64,000 nucleotides of DNA, taken from Saccharothrix sp. S26 (GTDB lineage Bacteria; Actinomycetota; Actinomycetes; Mycobacteriales; Pseudonocardiaceae). Shown piece by piece: positions 9,665 through 18,158 of this stretch. Made by a program: the position numbers and the translations under genes. The notes beneath the pieces were generated by a model. It searched no databases. It saw only the letters and a list, made by a program, of their open reading frames with translations, and was not told the DNA's origin. Location of the stretch: the NCBI RefSeq assembly GCF_021390395.1, contig NZ_JAJUWT010000009.1, forward strand, positions 266,601-330,600, given 5' to 3'. How positions within the stretch are numbered: the stretch's first letter is position 1; each line of letters starts with the position of its first letter.

Positions 9665-11053
9665 ATGCGCGTGAAACCCATGATTGCCTGCGTCGGCTTG
9701 TTGGCCGGTGCGTTGGTCGCGGTGGCGTCGTCCACCGCCCAGGCCGCGCCCACCCGCTACGAGGCGGAGAGCTCGCCCGCGGTCTGCTCGGGCTCGATCG
9801 ACACCGACTGGACCGGCTACTCCGGCAGCGGCTTCTGCAACGGCGCGAACTCCACGAGCGGCCACCTCCAGTTCACCGTGACCGCGCCGGCGGCCGGCAC
9901 GGCGACGGTGGGCGTCCGGTTCGCCAACGGCACCACCACCGCCCGACCGGCCAACCTGGTCGTGAACGGCGCGACCGCCCAGTCACCGTCGTTCGAGGGC
10001 ACGGGCGCCTGGTCGACCTGGGTGACCAAGACGTTCAGCGTGGCGGTCACCGCGGGCAGCAACACGATCCGGCTGAACCCGACCACCTCGGCCGGCCTGC
10101 CCAACGTCGACTACCTCGACGTCGAGACCGGCGGCGGCCCGCAGCCGCAGCCGCCCGGCGGGCTGGTCGGCTGGGCCGCGCAGGCGGGCGGCACCACCGG
10201 CGGCGCGGGCGGCGCCACGGTCACCGTGAGCACGTTCGCCGACTTCCGCGCGCAAGCACAGGCCGCGGGTGCCAGGACGATCCTGGTCAACGGCATGCTC
10301 AGCGGCACCGGCACGGTCGAGATCAGCGCCGACAAGACGATCCGGGGCGTCGGCGCGAGCTCGGGCATCTCCGGCACCACCCTCAACATCGAGGACATGA
10401 GCCCGGCCAACGTGATCATCCAGAACCTGAACATCCGCGGGAAGGTCGGCGGCGACGCGATCCAGATCGAGAGCGCCACGCACGTCTGGATCGACCACAA
10501 CACCATGTCCAGCACCATCGAGGACGACCCCGACCACTACGACGGCATGCTGGACATCACCCACGCGGCCGACTACATCACCGTGTCGTGGAACGTCATC
10601 CGCAACCACTGGAAGACCTCGCTGGTCGGCCACTCCGACGGCAACGGCGGTGAGGACCGCGGCCACCTGCGGGTCACCTACCACCACAACTGGTTCGACC
10701 GCACCTTCGAGCGCAGCCCGCGCGTGCGCTTCGGCGAGACCGTCCACGTGTTCAACAACTACTACACCGACATCGACCACAACGCGGACTCCTACGCCAT
10801 CGCCTCGCTCGAGGACGCCGGTCTCCTGGTGGAGGGCAACGTCTTCGAGAACGTGCGGCAGGCGTGCTGGTCGGCCAGCGGGTACGCGGATTCCGGCCCC
10901 GGGCGGCTGGTGGCGCGGGGCAACTCGCTGACCGCCTCCGGCCCGTGCGAGGTCAACGGCACCGTGGCCGCGATCCCGTACAGCTACACCGCCGAGGACG
11001 CCGGCTCGGTGAAGGCGTCGGTCACGGCGGGCTCCGGCGCGGGCAAGCTCTGA
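9665..11053 (+). CDS. Secreted pectate lyase (PL1) with N-terminal CBM35-like module
   Basis: This 462-residue enzyme starts at ATG 9665, behind GGAGA. Residues 1-29 form a signal peptide ending in AQA. Residues ~30-150 (RYEAESSPAVCSG ... NVDYLDVE) are a CBM35/CBM6-type jelly-roll module. A Pro-rich linker precedes the PL1 parallel beta-helix at ~165-440. The acidic segment DDPDHYDGMLDI matches the calcium-binding site, and RSPRVRFG contains the catalytic arginine of pectate lyases. The enzyme cleaves polygalacturonate by calcium-dependent beta-elimination outside the cell. It fits the plant-polysaccharide theme of this region, and a strong terminator follows. Confidence 0.93.
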   Translation: MRVKPMIACVGLLAGALVAVASSTAQAAPTRYEAESSPAVCSGSIDTDWTGYSGSGFCNGANSTSGHLQFTVTAPAAGTATVGVRFANGTTTARPANLVVNGATAQSPSFEGTGAWSTWVTKTFSVAVTAGSNTIRLNPTTSAGLPNVDYLDVETGGGPQPQPPGGLVGWAAQAGGTTGGAGGATVTVSTFADFRAQAQAAGARTILVNGMLSGTGTVEISADKTIRGVGASSGISGTTLNIEDMSPANVIIQNLNIRGKVGGDAIQIESATHVWIDHNTMSSTIEDDPDHYDGMLDITHAADYITVSWNVIRNHWKTSLVGHSDGNGGEDRGHLRVTYHHNWFDRTFERSPRVRFGETVHVFNNYYTDIDHNADSYAIASLEDAGLLVEGNVFENVRQACWSASGYADSGPGRLVARGNSLTASGPCEVNGTVAAIPYSYTAEDAGSVKASVTAGSGAGKL

Positions 11054-11064
11054 CCGCGCGCGCC

Positions 11065-11097
11065 AGGCGGCGACCGGCCCCCGACCGGTCGCCGCCT
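11065..11097. terminator. Bidirectional stem-loop terminator
   Basis: A perfect 13-bp stem (AGGCGGCGACCGG at 11065-11077 with CCGGTCGCCGCCT at 11085-11097) and 7-nt loop lie between the convergent pectate lyase and TPR genes. Position and perfection suggest it ends transcription from both sides. Confidence 0.75.
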
Positions 11098-11103
11098 GTG
11101 CGC

Positions 11104-13188
11104 TCACGAAGTCGAGGAGCGGGCCTCGGCCAGGCACAGCTCCCGTTGGCGGTGCAGCTCGGCGACGTCGGCGTCGGGCAGCGCCAGCGCGCGGTCGAAG
11201 TCGCGCACCGCCGCCTCGGGGTCGTGGCGGGCCGCGTGCGCGATCCCCCGGTTCAGCAGCACGTCCGGGTCGTCGCCGACGATCTCCAGCGCGCGGGTCA
11301 GGTCGTCGACGGCCGCGTCGGGCCGCCCGCCGCGGAAGTGGGCGACGGCGCGGTTCACCAACGCCCCCGGGAAGCGCGGATCGGCGGCCAACGCCGCGTC
11401 GAGGTGCGCCAACGCCTCGTCCACGCGGTCGCGTTCCAACGCCACGGTGCCGCGCAGGGCGCGCAGCCGCGGTTCGCCGGGCCGCAGCCGCAACCCGGCT
11501 TCGGCGTCCGCGTCGGCGGCGTCGAGGTCGCCCGCCGCCAGCACCAGCTCGGCCCGGCTGAGCCGGGTGTCCACGTCGTCGGGCTCCATCTCCAGCACGT
11601 GGTCGAAGTCGGCCAGCGCGCCGTCGACGTCGCCGACCTCCAGCCGGGCCGTGCCGCGGTTGTAGTACAGCTCGGGAAACGGCGGGCCGAGGCGCACCGC
11701 GCGGTCGTAGTCGGCCAGGGCCGCCTCGAAGTCGCCGCCGCGGCGGTGCAGCTTGGCGCGTTCGCTGAGGTAGTCGGTGTAGTGCGGGTCCAGCTCGATC
11801 AGCCGGGTGAAGCCCTCGCGCGCCTCGTCCACGCGGCCCAGCGCGGCCAGCAGGCGGGTGCGGTTGTAGAGCAGCTGGGACCGGTGCAGCACCCAGTCGC
11901 CGTCGCCGAGCTCCTCGTCCAGCCGCGCCATGCCGTCCTCGACCAGGCGCAACGCGCGGTCGAGGTTGCCGCGGTGCATCTCCACCAGCGCCAACCCGTT
12001 GGCCTGGAACACCTCGTACGTGCGGCGCTCGGCGGGGTCGGGCAGCTGGGAGGCCAGCGCGTGGGCGTTGTTCTGCCAGCCGATCGCGGCCTCGTGGTCG
12101 CGCGGCTCGAAGAACCTCGTGTGCAGCATGGCGATGCTGTAGCTGGCGATCATGTGCACCTTGGGGTCCAGGAAACGCGCCCGCAGGTCCAGGTACAGCG
12201 CCAGGGACTCGTCGTGCCGCCCGAGCGCGACCAGGGCGGACGCCGCGTGCTGCGCGAACCGCAGGTACTGCTTCGGGTGCGCGTCGGGGTCGGTGACCGC
12301 GCGTCCCCGTTCGCCGAGGTCCACCACGGCGGCCGAGAAGCCGGTCTCGACGCACGCGCGGAACGCCCGGTCCAACGCCTCCCGGCCCGCGCCGCCCGGG
12401 TCGCCGCCGCGCTCCCGGTGCAACGCCAGCGCGCCGATCACCGTGCCCTGGCCCGCGCCCGGCTCCAGTTCGTCGGCGCGCTCGTCGTGCAGCCGGCGCA
12501 CCACGGCCGGGTCGGCGTCGCGGTAGGCGGCGAGTTCGGCCGGGTCGTCGCTGGTGCAGTCGGAGCGCACGTACGCGCGCACCAGCTCCTCCGGCGCACG
12601 CCGGTCGGGTGCGAGCGCGCCCGCCCGGTACGCCACCGCTTCCGGGAGCACGTCGGTCAGCTCGGCGTCCAGGTCGGCGTGGGCGGCGGACACGACGACG
12701 CGGGCCAGCGCGGGCGGGCAGCGGCGGGCCAGCAGGGCGATGAACTCGACCGCCGTCGGCTCGGCCTCGTGCACGTCCTCGAACACCACGCACAGCGCGG
12801 GCAACCCGGCCCGCGCGCGGGCACGGGCGTGCGCGACCAGGAACGTCACCACGCCCTGGCTCATGCACCGCACCATCTGCGCGCCGTAGAACCGGGTGCG
12901 CTGGTCGAACGGTGCCTCGTCGGCCAGCGTCGGCGGCGGCGGGCCGATCAGCTCGGCCAGCTCGGGGATGCCGTAGAGCAGCTCGCCGCGGTGCGCCTCG
13001 ACCAGCTCGGGGTGGCGGGCCGAGGCGTCGGGCAACACGGCGCGCAGCAGGTCGTCCACGCCGGTGTACGGGCCGCGCAGCCGTCGGTGGCACCCCACCA
13101 CGACCGGGTCCGCGCCGTCGAGGGCGTGCGCCAGGAACCGCTGCCGGTCGGCACGCCGACCGCCGTGGACCAACAGGTGCCCGGTCAT
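11104..13188 (-). CDS. TPR protein with degenerate AAA-type ATPase N-domain (micropeptide cassette)
   Basis: This 694-residue soluble protein has its ATG overlapping the stop of the metalloprotease gene (ATGA). Residues ~1-200 resemble the ATPase module of LAL/LuxR-type regulators: LLVHGGRRADRQRFL stands where Walker A should be but lacks the GxxxxGK[ST] lysine, while ALCVVFEDVHEAEPT is Walker B-like. From ~300 onward are at least ten tetratricopeptide repeats (for example FPELYYNRGTARLEVGDVDGALADFDHVLEMEPDD). No DNA-binding domain is present. It probably acts as a protein-binding scaffold or sensor for the peptide/protease pair. Its exact role is unknown. Confidence 0.75.
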   Translation of the reverse strand: MTGHLLVHGGRRADRQRFLAHALDGADPVVVGCHRRLRGPYTGVDDLLRAVLPDASARHPELVEAHRGELLYGIPELAELIGPPPPTLADEAPFDQRTRFYGAQMVRCMSQGVVTFLVAHARARARAGLPALCVVFEDVHEAEPTAVEFIALLARRCPPALARVVVSAAHADLDAELTDVLPEAVAYRAGALAPDRRAPEELVRAYVRSDCTSDDPAELAAYRDADPAVVRRLHDERADELEPGAGQGTVIGALALHRERGGDPGGAGREALDRAFRACVETGFSAAVVDLGERGRAVTDPDAHPKQYLRFAQHAASALVALGRHDESLALYLDLRARFLDPKVHMIASYSIAMLHTRFFEPRDHEAAIGWQNNAHALASQLPDPAERRTYEVFQANGLALVEMHRGNLDRALRLVEDGMARLDEELGDGDWVLHRSQLLYNRTRLLAALGRVDEAREGFTRLIELDPHYTDYLSERAKLHRRGGDFEAALADYDRAVRLGPPFPELYYNRGTARLEVGDVDGALADFDHVLEMEPDDVDTRLSRAELVLAAGDLDAADADAEAGLRLRPGEPRLRALRGTVALERDRVDEALAHLDAALAADPRFPGALVNRAVAHFRGGRPDAAVDDLTRALEIVGDDPDVLLNRGIAHAARHDPEAAVRDFDRALALPDADVAELHRQRELCLAEARSSTS

Positions 13189-14387
13189 ACTCGTTCCCCT
13201 TCCGGGATCGGCGCGGGTGACGCGGTGGCGCGGGTGCGCCGCTTGCGCCGGGCCAGGTGCGCCACCAGCGCGAGCTGGCCGACGTTGATCGCCAGCGAGA
13301 CCACCGCGTCCCAGAAGTACAGGTCGTGCCGCCCGCCGGTGAGGTTGCGGGCGATGATCTCCACGTAGGCCACGACGACGGGCAGCGAGCCGAAGGCGGT
13401 CAGGGCGAGCATCACCGCCACGCCCAGCACGACGAACGGCCCGTACCAGCGGCCCGCGCGGCGGTCGTGCTCGGTCCAGCGGTCCTCGTCCACCAGCCGG
13501 TCGGGCCGGTCCAGCAGCCGCCACAGCCGGTTGCGCAGCAGGCCCACGCTCGCGTCGTGCAGGTCGTGGCAGCGCAGCGCGGTCGCGAACACGTAGTACA
13601 GGTCGGTCCTGAGGTAGAGCTGGAACTGCCAGACCAGCCGCATCACCACGGTGAAGCCCAGCGCCACGCACATGGCGCCGAACCACGACAGCCCGCCGCC
13701 CGCGGCACGCGTGACGTGGGCCAGCAGGCCGAGGGCGGCCAGCACCACCACGTCGATCGCCATGCCGGACAGGAAGGGCAGGTAGCGCTTGGCCGCGGGC
13801 ACGCTGAACAGACCGTTCATGCTGGTCTCGAAGACCACGTACAGGTACCGGTTGCTCATGCCCAGCTTGCTCGGCAGGCCCAGCCTGCGCCCGGCCAGCG
13901 TGTGGTAGCCCTCGTGCAGGAAGATCAGCGGCAACTGGCCGAACGTGATCACCAGCTGCACCACCAGGGTCGAGCCGGTGAAGAAGAACTGGCCCGGGTC
14001 GGGCACCACGTCGGCGTGCTCCGCGCCCACGACCAGCCACGCCACCGTGACGCCCGCGTAGAGCAGCCAGGCCAACGGCGAGAACACCGCCCGGCCGAGC
14101 CACCCGAAGCGCACCGGCCGGGTCACCACCGCCTCGTCGCCCTCGCGCACGAAACCCAGTTCGCGCATGGCTTCGAGGAAGTCGTCCACGTCCACGGCCT
14201 CGCCGAACTCGGCCTCGTACCAGTCGGCCGCCGCCGTGGGGCTGTGGCCCTCGGTCATCCGCCGCAGCAGCGCCGCGCCGTCCGCGGGCAGCACGGCGTA
14301 CGCGCCGGTGTCCAGCCGGCCGACCACGACGTCCTCGCCCTCGGGGACGAAGCTCAAGTCGTGGAACGGCACCGGTGTCCCGCCCAT
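13185..14387 (-). CDS. Membrane M50-type zinc metalloprotease with PqqD/RRE-like N-terminus
   Basis: The protein has 400 residues. Residues ~5-90 (FVPEGEDVVVGRLDTGAYAVLPADGAALLRRM ... FLEAMRELGFV) look like a PqqD-type RiPP recognition element, the fold that binds leader peptides. The rest is polytopic, with the site-2-protease motif HEGYH at 158-162 inside a hydrophobic helix and several further transmembrane helices. The arrangement parallels YydH-type peptide zinc metalloproteases that accompany the YydF peptide. It most likely cleaves or exports the 33-residue peptide encoded 55 nt upstream. No radical SAM or ABC partner is adjacent, unlike the Yyd system. A GGGAAGGGGG Shine-Dalgarno precedes the ATG. 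Confidence 0.8.
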   Translation of the reverse strand: MGGTPVPFHDLSFVPEGEDVVVGRLDTGAYAVLPADGAALLRRMTEGHSPTAAADWYEAEFGEAVDVDDFLEAMRELGFVREGDEAVVTRPVRFGWLGRAVFSPLAWLLYAGVTVAWLVVGAEHADVVPDPGQFFFTGSTLVVQLVITFGQLPLIFLHEGYHTLAGRRLGLPSKLGMSNRYLYVVFETSMNGLFSVPAAKRYLPFLSGMAIDVVVLAALGLLAHVTRAAGGGLSWFGAMCVALGFTVVMRLVWQFQLYLRTDLYYVFATALRCHDLHDASVGLLRNRLWRLLDRPDRLVDEDRWTEHDRRAGRWYGPFVVLGVAVMLALTAFGSLPVVVAYVEIIARNLTGGRHDLYFWDAVVSLAINVGQLALVAHLARRKRRTRATASPAPIPEGERV

Positions 14388-14408
14388 GAAGCCCCCTTCC
14401 CGCCGGAA

Positions 14409-14435
14409 GGGCCGCGCGCACGCGGCGCGCGGCCC
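14409..14435 (-). promoter_or_regulatory. Attenuator-like hairpin between micropeptide and protease genes
   Basis: A perfect 10-bp G/C stem (GGGCCGCGCG at 14409-14418 with CGCGCGGCCC at 14426-14435, loop 7 nt) lies in the 55-nt gap between the two genes. Partial termination or 3'-end protection here would give more peptide than protease transcript, as is usual between RiPP precursor and processing genes. This role is inferred. Confidence 0.5.
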
Positions 14436-14442
14436 CGGTCCG

Positions 14443-14544
14443 TCAGACCTCGACGCTGTACGGGCACTTGCAGGTGGCGGTGGTCAGGCGCACGTCGCCC
14501 GTCCGCCGGACGGTGATCTTCTTCATCTTCGTGGTCGTCTTCAC
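14443..14544 (-). CDS. 33-residue Cys-X-Cys micropeptide, candidate RiPP precursor
   Basis: A short gene runs from GTG (14542-14544) to TGA (14443-14445). An unusually good Shine-Dalgarno, GAGGAGGA, lies just upstream of the GTG. The product begins MKTTTKMKKITVRRTGDVRL and ends TTATCKCPYSVEV. It has a strongly basic N-terminal half with no signal peptide, followed by a short tail holding CKC. The adjacent protease carries a PqqD/RRE-like domain, so the N-terminal part could be a leader and the C-terminal part a core. I recognise no known family. It could instead be a signalling or regulatory peptide. Confidence 0.65.
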   Translation of the reverse strand: MKTTTKMKKITVRRTGDVRLTTATCKCPYSVEV

Positions 14545-14628
14545 GGGTCCTCCTCGGCTCCGGTGGCGCCGCCATGGCTGCGCGGCAGGGAATTCCTAAC
14601 ACCCGCGCGCGGTCGGTCCGCGGTGTTC

Positions 14629-14655
14629 AGAACGACTCCGGAACAACCGCAGAAC
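14629..14655. promoter_or_regulatory. Three 11-bp-spaced direct repeats upstream of micropeptide and XRE genes
   Basis: [A/G]GAAC occurs at 14629, 14640 and 14651, exactly one helical turn apart, in the 308-nt divergent gap (14545-14852). It could be a regulator-binding array. The rest of that gap shows only an imperfect AACACC/GGTGTT inverted repeat (14599-14627) and no clear promoter. Confidence 0.35.
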
Positions 14656-14852
14656 AGTGGTGCCGAGGCAGTCGGTGAAATGCCGGTACGCCACCCGGAC
14701 GACCCGGGGAGCGCCCACGGCGCACAGCGGCGCGAACGCAATCCTCCGTTCGCCGAAGCGCTATTCCGGTGGACACCCGTTCAGCCGATGTACCCCTCCG
14801 GCCCCCGTGTCAGGATCTGTTCCTCGTTCCGCCGGTGAATGGAGGGTCACTC

Positions 14853-15311
14853 GTGCCGAACGCCCACAGACCGAGCGCGGGCGGCGACCCCGCGACCCAG
14901 CTCGGCCGGGAGCTGCTGCGCCTGCGCACGGCCCGCGGCCTGTCGCTGCGACGCCTGGCCCGGCTGCTGGGCATGACCGCCCACAGCGGCCTGGTCGACT
15001 ACGAGCGGGGCCTGCGGATTCCCCCGCGCGACCTGATGTCGGCCTACATCCGGGTGCTGTCGCCGCACGACGACGGGCTGCTGGAGGTCTACCGCGCCGC
15101 CCTCGACAGCCGCGCCGCCCGCCGCGTGGCCGCGTTCCGCCCCCTCGCGCCCGTGCCGGCCGAGGGCCGGGTCGCGCCGGACCACCTGGCCGAGCACCAC
15201 GTGCTCACCGGTCTCGCCCAAACGTTGGAGAACGTGGCCGACCAATTGCGCGTGCTGGCCGCCGCCTGGGTCGCACCCGGTCCCGAAGTGGCCGAAGGAA
15301 CCGGTTCCTGA
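14853..15311 (+). CDS. XRE-family helix-turn-helix regulator
   Basis: The product has 152 residues. I place the start at GTG 14853 because GGAGG sits 8 nt upstream; a longer in-frame start at 14769 lacks such a site. Residues ~15-75 form an HTH_XRE domain (LGRELLRLRTARGLSLRRLARLLGM ... LVDYERGLRIPPRDLM). The C-terminal half is helical and Ala-rich with no known ligand domain. It is divergent from the micropeptide-protease-TPR operon and shares its intergenic region, so it is the best candidate for that operon's regulator. Confidence 0.8.
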   Translation: MPNAHRPSAGGDPATQLGRELLRLRTARGLSLRRLARLLGMTAHSGLVDYERGLRIPPRDLMSAYIRVLSPHDDGLLEVYRAALDSRAARRVAAFRPLAPVPAEGRVAPDHLAEHHVLTGLAQTLENVADQLRVLAAAWVAPGPEVAEGTGS

Positions 15312-15446
15312 AGTCGGTTTCCCCATCCCCGGAAACCGGATCACGCATTTTTCGGGAACATTGCGCGGAAATGTTCTTCCCACCGCTCCCGACGGCCGAT
15401 CGCCCGGCCGGTGGACGTGATCGGCCACCGGCCGGGCATCGCGGTT

Positions 15447-16655
15447 TCAGCCCAGGAGCGAGGCGAAGCGGGCCAGGCCGAACCAGGCGACCCGCCGACC
15501 GAGCACCACTCCCTGCTCGTCCGCCGTGCGCGTGTGGATGCCGGACCAGACGCGGGCGTCGACGTTGTCCCGGGTGAGGTCGGCCCACCGCTGGTAGGTC
15601 CGGGTGACGCCGGGCGCGGTCGGGCTGGTCGCGCGGAACGGCTCCCGCGCGGACGGGCCGGCGAACGCGGTCAGCACCGCTTCGGCGGCGCCCGAGTAGG
15701 TGTTGTGGCCGCTCGGGTAGTCCGGGTGCGCGGGGGTGGCGTGCAGCGGGGTCCACTGCGGGTCGGCGGTGGCCCGGATCGCGGTGACCGGCCGCCAGCG
15801 CAGGTGGGCGTACTTCGAGTCCGAGGTCGCGATCTGGGTGTCCACCAGGATGACGTGGAAGGCGGCGACCAGCGCGGCCCGGCGGGCGGGCGGCCCGGAC
15901 AGCCCGGTGACGGCCGCGCGCAGCGGCTCGGTGTAGCCGACCAGCGAGCTCTGGAGCCAGAACTGCGCGGTCTCGGTCTGCGCCGCCGTGCGCGCGGTGC
16001 TGTTCGCGGCACCGTAGGCGCGCACCTCGGCCACGTCCGCCCGGTCGCGCGGCGAGTCGAGCGCGGGCGGCGGCGGTAGGCGGAACTGGTCGGCGCGCGC
16101 CAGCAGGAACGGCCGGGCGAAGCGGTTGCCCGCCTGCTGGGGCGGCGTGAACGACGGCGGCGTCGGCTGCCACACGCCCGGCGCGGGCGGCGGCACGTCG
16201 AACGGCGCGTTGACCGACGCCGGGTCCAGGCCGTCGCCCCGGCGCTCGGCCAACAGGTCCTCGGCCTCGCGGACGCCTTCGCTGACGCCCAGGTCGCGCT
16301 GTCCGCCGGGCGGGAGGCGGTCCAGCGTCGTGCGCAACGCCGCGTCCAGCTCCGCCCGGCGGGCCGGCGCCAGCGCCACCAGCGCGGCGTGCACCGCCGA
16401 GGCCACCGCCGCGTCGGCGCGGTCGCGCTGGGCGGTGGGGATCGCGCGCGCCGCGCGTGCGGCGGCGAGCCAGCTGATCGCCCACGTGCGGCTGTTGGTC
16501 GACTGCGTGGGCGCGCCGGCCGCGGCGACCGTCGCCGCGGTCACGTCGAACCACTCGGCCACCACGTCCGCCCGGCGTTGCGGCGAGCCGGCGGCCGGGG
16601 ACGCGCCCACCACCGCGAAGATCCCGACGAGCGCCAGGACAAGAACTCTTCTCAT
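15447..16655 (-). CDS. Secreted vanadium-dependent haloperoxidase/PAP2-like protein
   Basis: This 402-residue protein has a signal peptide (MRRVLVLALVGIFAVVGASPAAG). The C-terminal half carries the vanadate/phosphate pocket shared by vanadium haloperoxidases and PAP2 phosphatases: KYAHLRWRPVTAIR (Lys and Arg), HPDYPSGHNTYSGAA (SGH motif) and DARVWSGIHTRTADEQG (Arg/Gly-Ile-His). The helical N-terminal half (~30-190) is typical of bacterial VCPO-like proteins. Many such actinobacterial proteins act as acid phosphatases rather than halogenating enzymes, and sequence alone does not decide. The start at 16655 is supported by the signal peptide. It appears monocistronic. Confidence 0.8.
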   Translation of the reverse strand: MRRVLVLALVGIFAVVGASPAAGSPQRRADVVAEWFDVTAATVAAAGAPTQSTNSRTWAISWLAAARAARAIPTAQRDRADAAVASAVHAALVALAPARRAELDAALRTTLDRLPPGGQRDLGVSEGVREAEDLLAERRGDGLDPASVNAPFDVPPPAPGVWQPTPPSFTPPQQAGNRFARPFLLARADQFRLPPPPALDSPRDRADVAEVRAYGAANSTARTAAQTETAQFWLQSSLVGYTEPLRAAVTGLSGPPARRAALVAAFHVILVDTQIATSDSKYAHLRWRPVTAIRATADPQWTPLHATPAHPDYPSGHNTYSGAAEAVLTAFAGPSAREPFRATSPTAPGVTRTYQRWADLTRDNVDARVWSGIHTRTADEQGVVLGRRVAWFGLARFASLLG

Positions 16656-16854
16656 GCCACAGAGCATCGGGACACCGGGGAAGGGCTGTCCACGCCGCCC
16701 ACATGGCGGGAGTGCCTTGCCACGCACCGCTACCGTCCTGGGGGTTCCCGCGTCACCGGAAAGTGTCGGTGTCTGACGTTCAGGGAACGGCAGGTTCCTG
16801 CCTCGGCGGCCGCTCCCGTGGTGGACACCACCGACCCGCGACAGCCTGGCGGAC

Positions 16855-17253
16855 GTACCGACGCGGCCTGGACGAGGTGTACTCGGCGATCGGCGCGGGC
16901 GACCTGGCGCCGGGGCCGGACGTGCCCGCCGGCGTGCCGGCCACCGCGGGCGGGGAGGTCGTCGGTGGCGTCCTGGTGCGCGACCACGCCGAGGTGCCCG
17001 AGCAGACCGGCCCGCCGTTCCTCGCCGCCGCCGTCGCCGAACGCGAGCCGGAGTGCGTCGACGAGATCGGCGGGTACCGGGTCGTGCCCGGCCACGGGGG
17101 GCGGCACCTCGCTCGCCGCGGCGGCGCTGCCGCTCCCGACGGGGCGAGGCCGGTGAACCGTCACGCTCGCCAACCAGCTCAGCTTCGGCACCGCCCTCCG
17201 CGTCGGGTTCGAGCGGTTGCGCGACAGACGCACCAACCAAGCGGCATCGGGGC
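16855..17253 (+). pseudogene. Eroded coding remnant, frame-shifted
   Basis: The 597-nt interval between the haloperoxidase and SDR genes shows strong coding-like GC3 bias over ~16855-17100 in one frame (GLDEVYSAIGAGDLAPGP ... EIGGYRVVPGHGG). A second frame follows briefly (GGGTSLAAAALPLPTGRGR) and a third reads TLANQLSFGTALRVGFERLR up to the SDR stop. No single frame has both a plausible start and the full length. This pattern suggests a decaying gene with at least two frameshifts. I cannot assign the parent family. Bases 16656-16854 hold no feature I can support. Confidence 0.4.
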
Positions 17254-18080
17254 TAATCCCCGACGCGGGCCAGCAGGTCGTCGGTCAACGTGGCCAGCCG
17301 ATCCGCGTCCCGCGGCGAGAACAACGCGCTGCGCACGTCGATCTCTTGGTCCGCGGTGAACGCGGTGAGCGGTGCGGCGGGAGGGTCGTCCAGCAGGCCC
17401 AGGATCGGGGGCACGACCGCGGTCGCCGGTTTCGCCGACGCCTTCTGCTGCTCGACGAACCGCGCGGTCGCCGGGTCGAACTCGCCCACGAACCCCGTGG
17501 ACGTCGTGCCGGGGTGGAACAGCACGTAGCGCACCGGCCCGTCGCCGTGCCGCTGGGCGAACGCCACGCCGTGCAGGTCGACCAACCGCCCTGACCGGAA
17601 CATGGCCGTGACGCCGTCGTAGGAGCGGGTGAGCTGGAGGTCGTCCCACGGGATCGGGGTGTCGTGGCCGGGGCCGGCGACGTTGACGATCACCGGCCGC
17701 TCGGCCCGCTCCAGCGCGGGCCGCAGCCCGTAGCCGAGCAGCAGCCTGCTCAGGTAGAACAACGCGAAGTTGTCCTCGAAGCCCTCCGCGGTCTCCCGCC
17801 GGGTCGTGCGGAAGTAGCGCGCGCACAGCACCAAGCCGTCGATGCGCGGGTGCGCGTCGAGGATCCGCTCGACCACCTGCCGGGTGGTCGACACCAGGCT
17901 CAGGTCCGCGCGGACGAACTCGACCGTGCCCGGAGCGCCGTCCGCCGCCCCGACCAGCGCCTCGCCCTTCGCCGCGTTCGTGCCGAGCGCCACGACGTGG
18001 TCCCCTCGGGAGAACAACGCCCGCGCGACGGCCGCGCCGATGCCGTCGGTGGCGCCCGTGATCACGAATGTCCTGCTCAA
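17253..18080 (-). CDS. SDR-fold protein lacking the catalytic Ser-Tyr-Lys
   Basis: This 275-residue Rossmann protein starts at TTG 18080, six nt after GGGGG; TTG 18086 abuts the Shine-Dalgarno and is less likely. The NAD(P)-binding loop TGATDGIG (~8-15) is intact, as are other framework features of the retinol-dehydrogenase-like SDR branch (IPWDDLQLTRSYDG, LFHPGTTSTGF). However, the usual VSS serine reads VAG, and the expected AYxxSK reads AMFRSG, so Tyr and Lys are absent. It may bind a dinucleotide without acting as an oxidoreductase, or be a decaying gene. It lies downstream of, and on the same strand as, the LanB-C-like gene, 78 nt apart. Confidence 0.75.
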   Translation of the reverse strand: MSRTFVITGATDGIGAAVARALFSRGDHVVALGTNAAKGEALVGAADGAPGTVEFVRADLSLVSTTRQVVERILDAHPRIDGLVLCARYFRTTRRETAEGFEDNFALFYLSRLLLGYGLRPALERAERPVIVNVAGPGHDTPIPWDDLQLTRSYDGVTAMFRSGRLVDLHGVAFAQRHGDGPVRYVLFHPGTTSTGFVGEFDPATARFVEQQKASAKPATAVVPPILGLLDDPPAAPLTAFTADQEIDVRSALFSPRDADRLATLTDDLLARVGD

Positions 18081-18158
18081 AACCAACCCCCTGGGTGCTG
18101 TTCGCGAGTGCGGACACCACCTCCAACCGGTCGAAGATCGATCTGATTCCGGCCGCGG

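Noticed and set aside
13189..14421. Upstream extension of the TPR gene frame through the protease gene
   Set aside because: The ATGA overlap at 13185-13188 gives a natural start, and the extension lies in a shadow frame of the protease.
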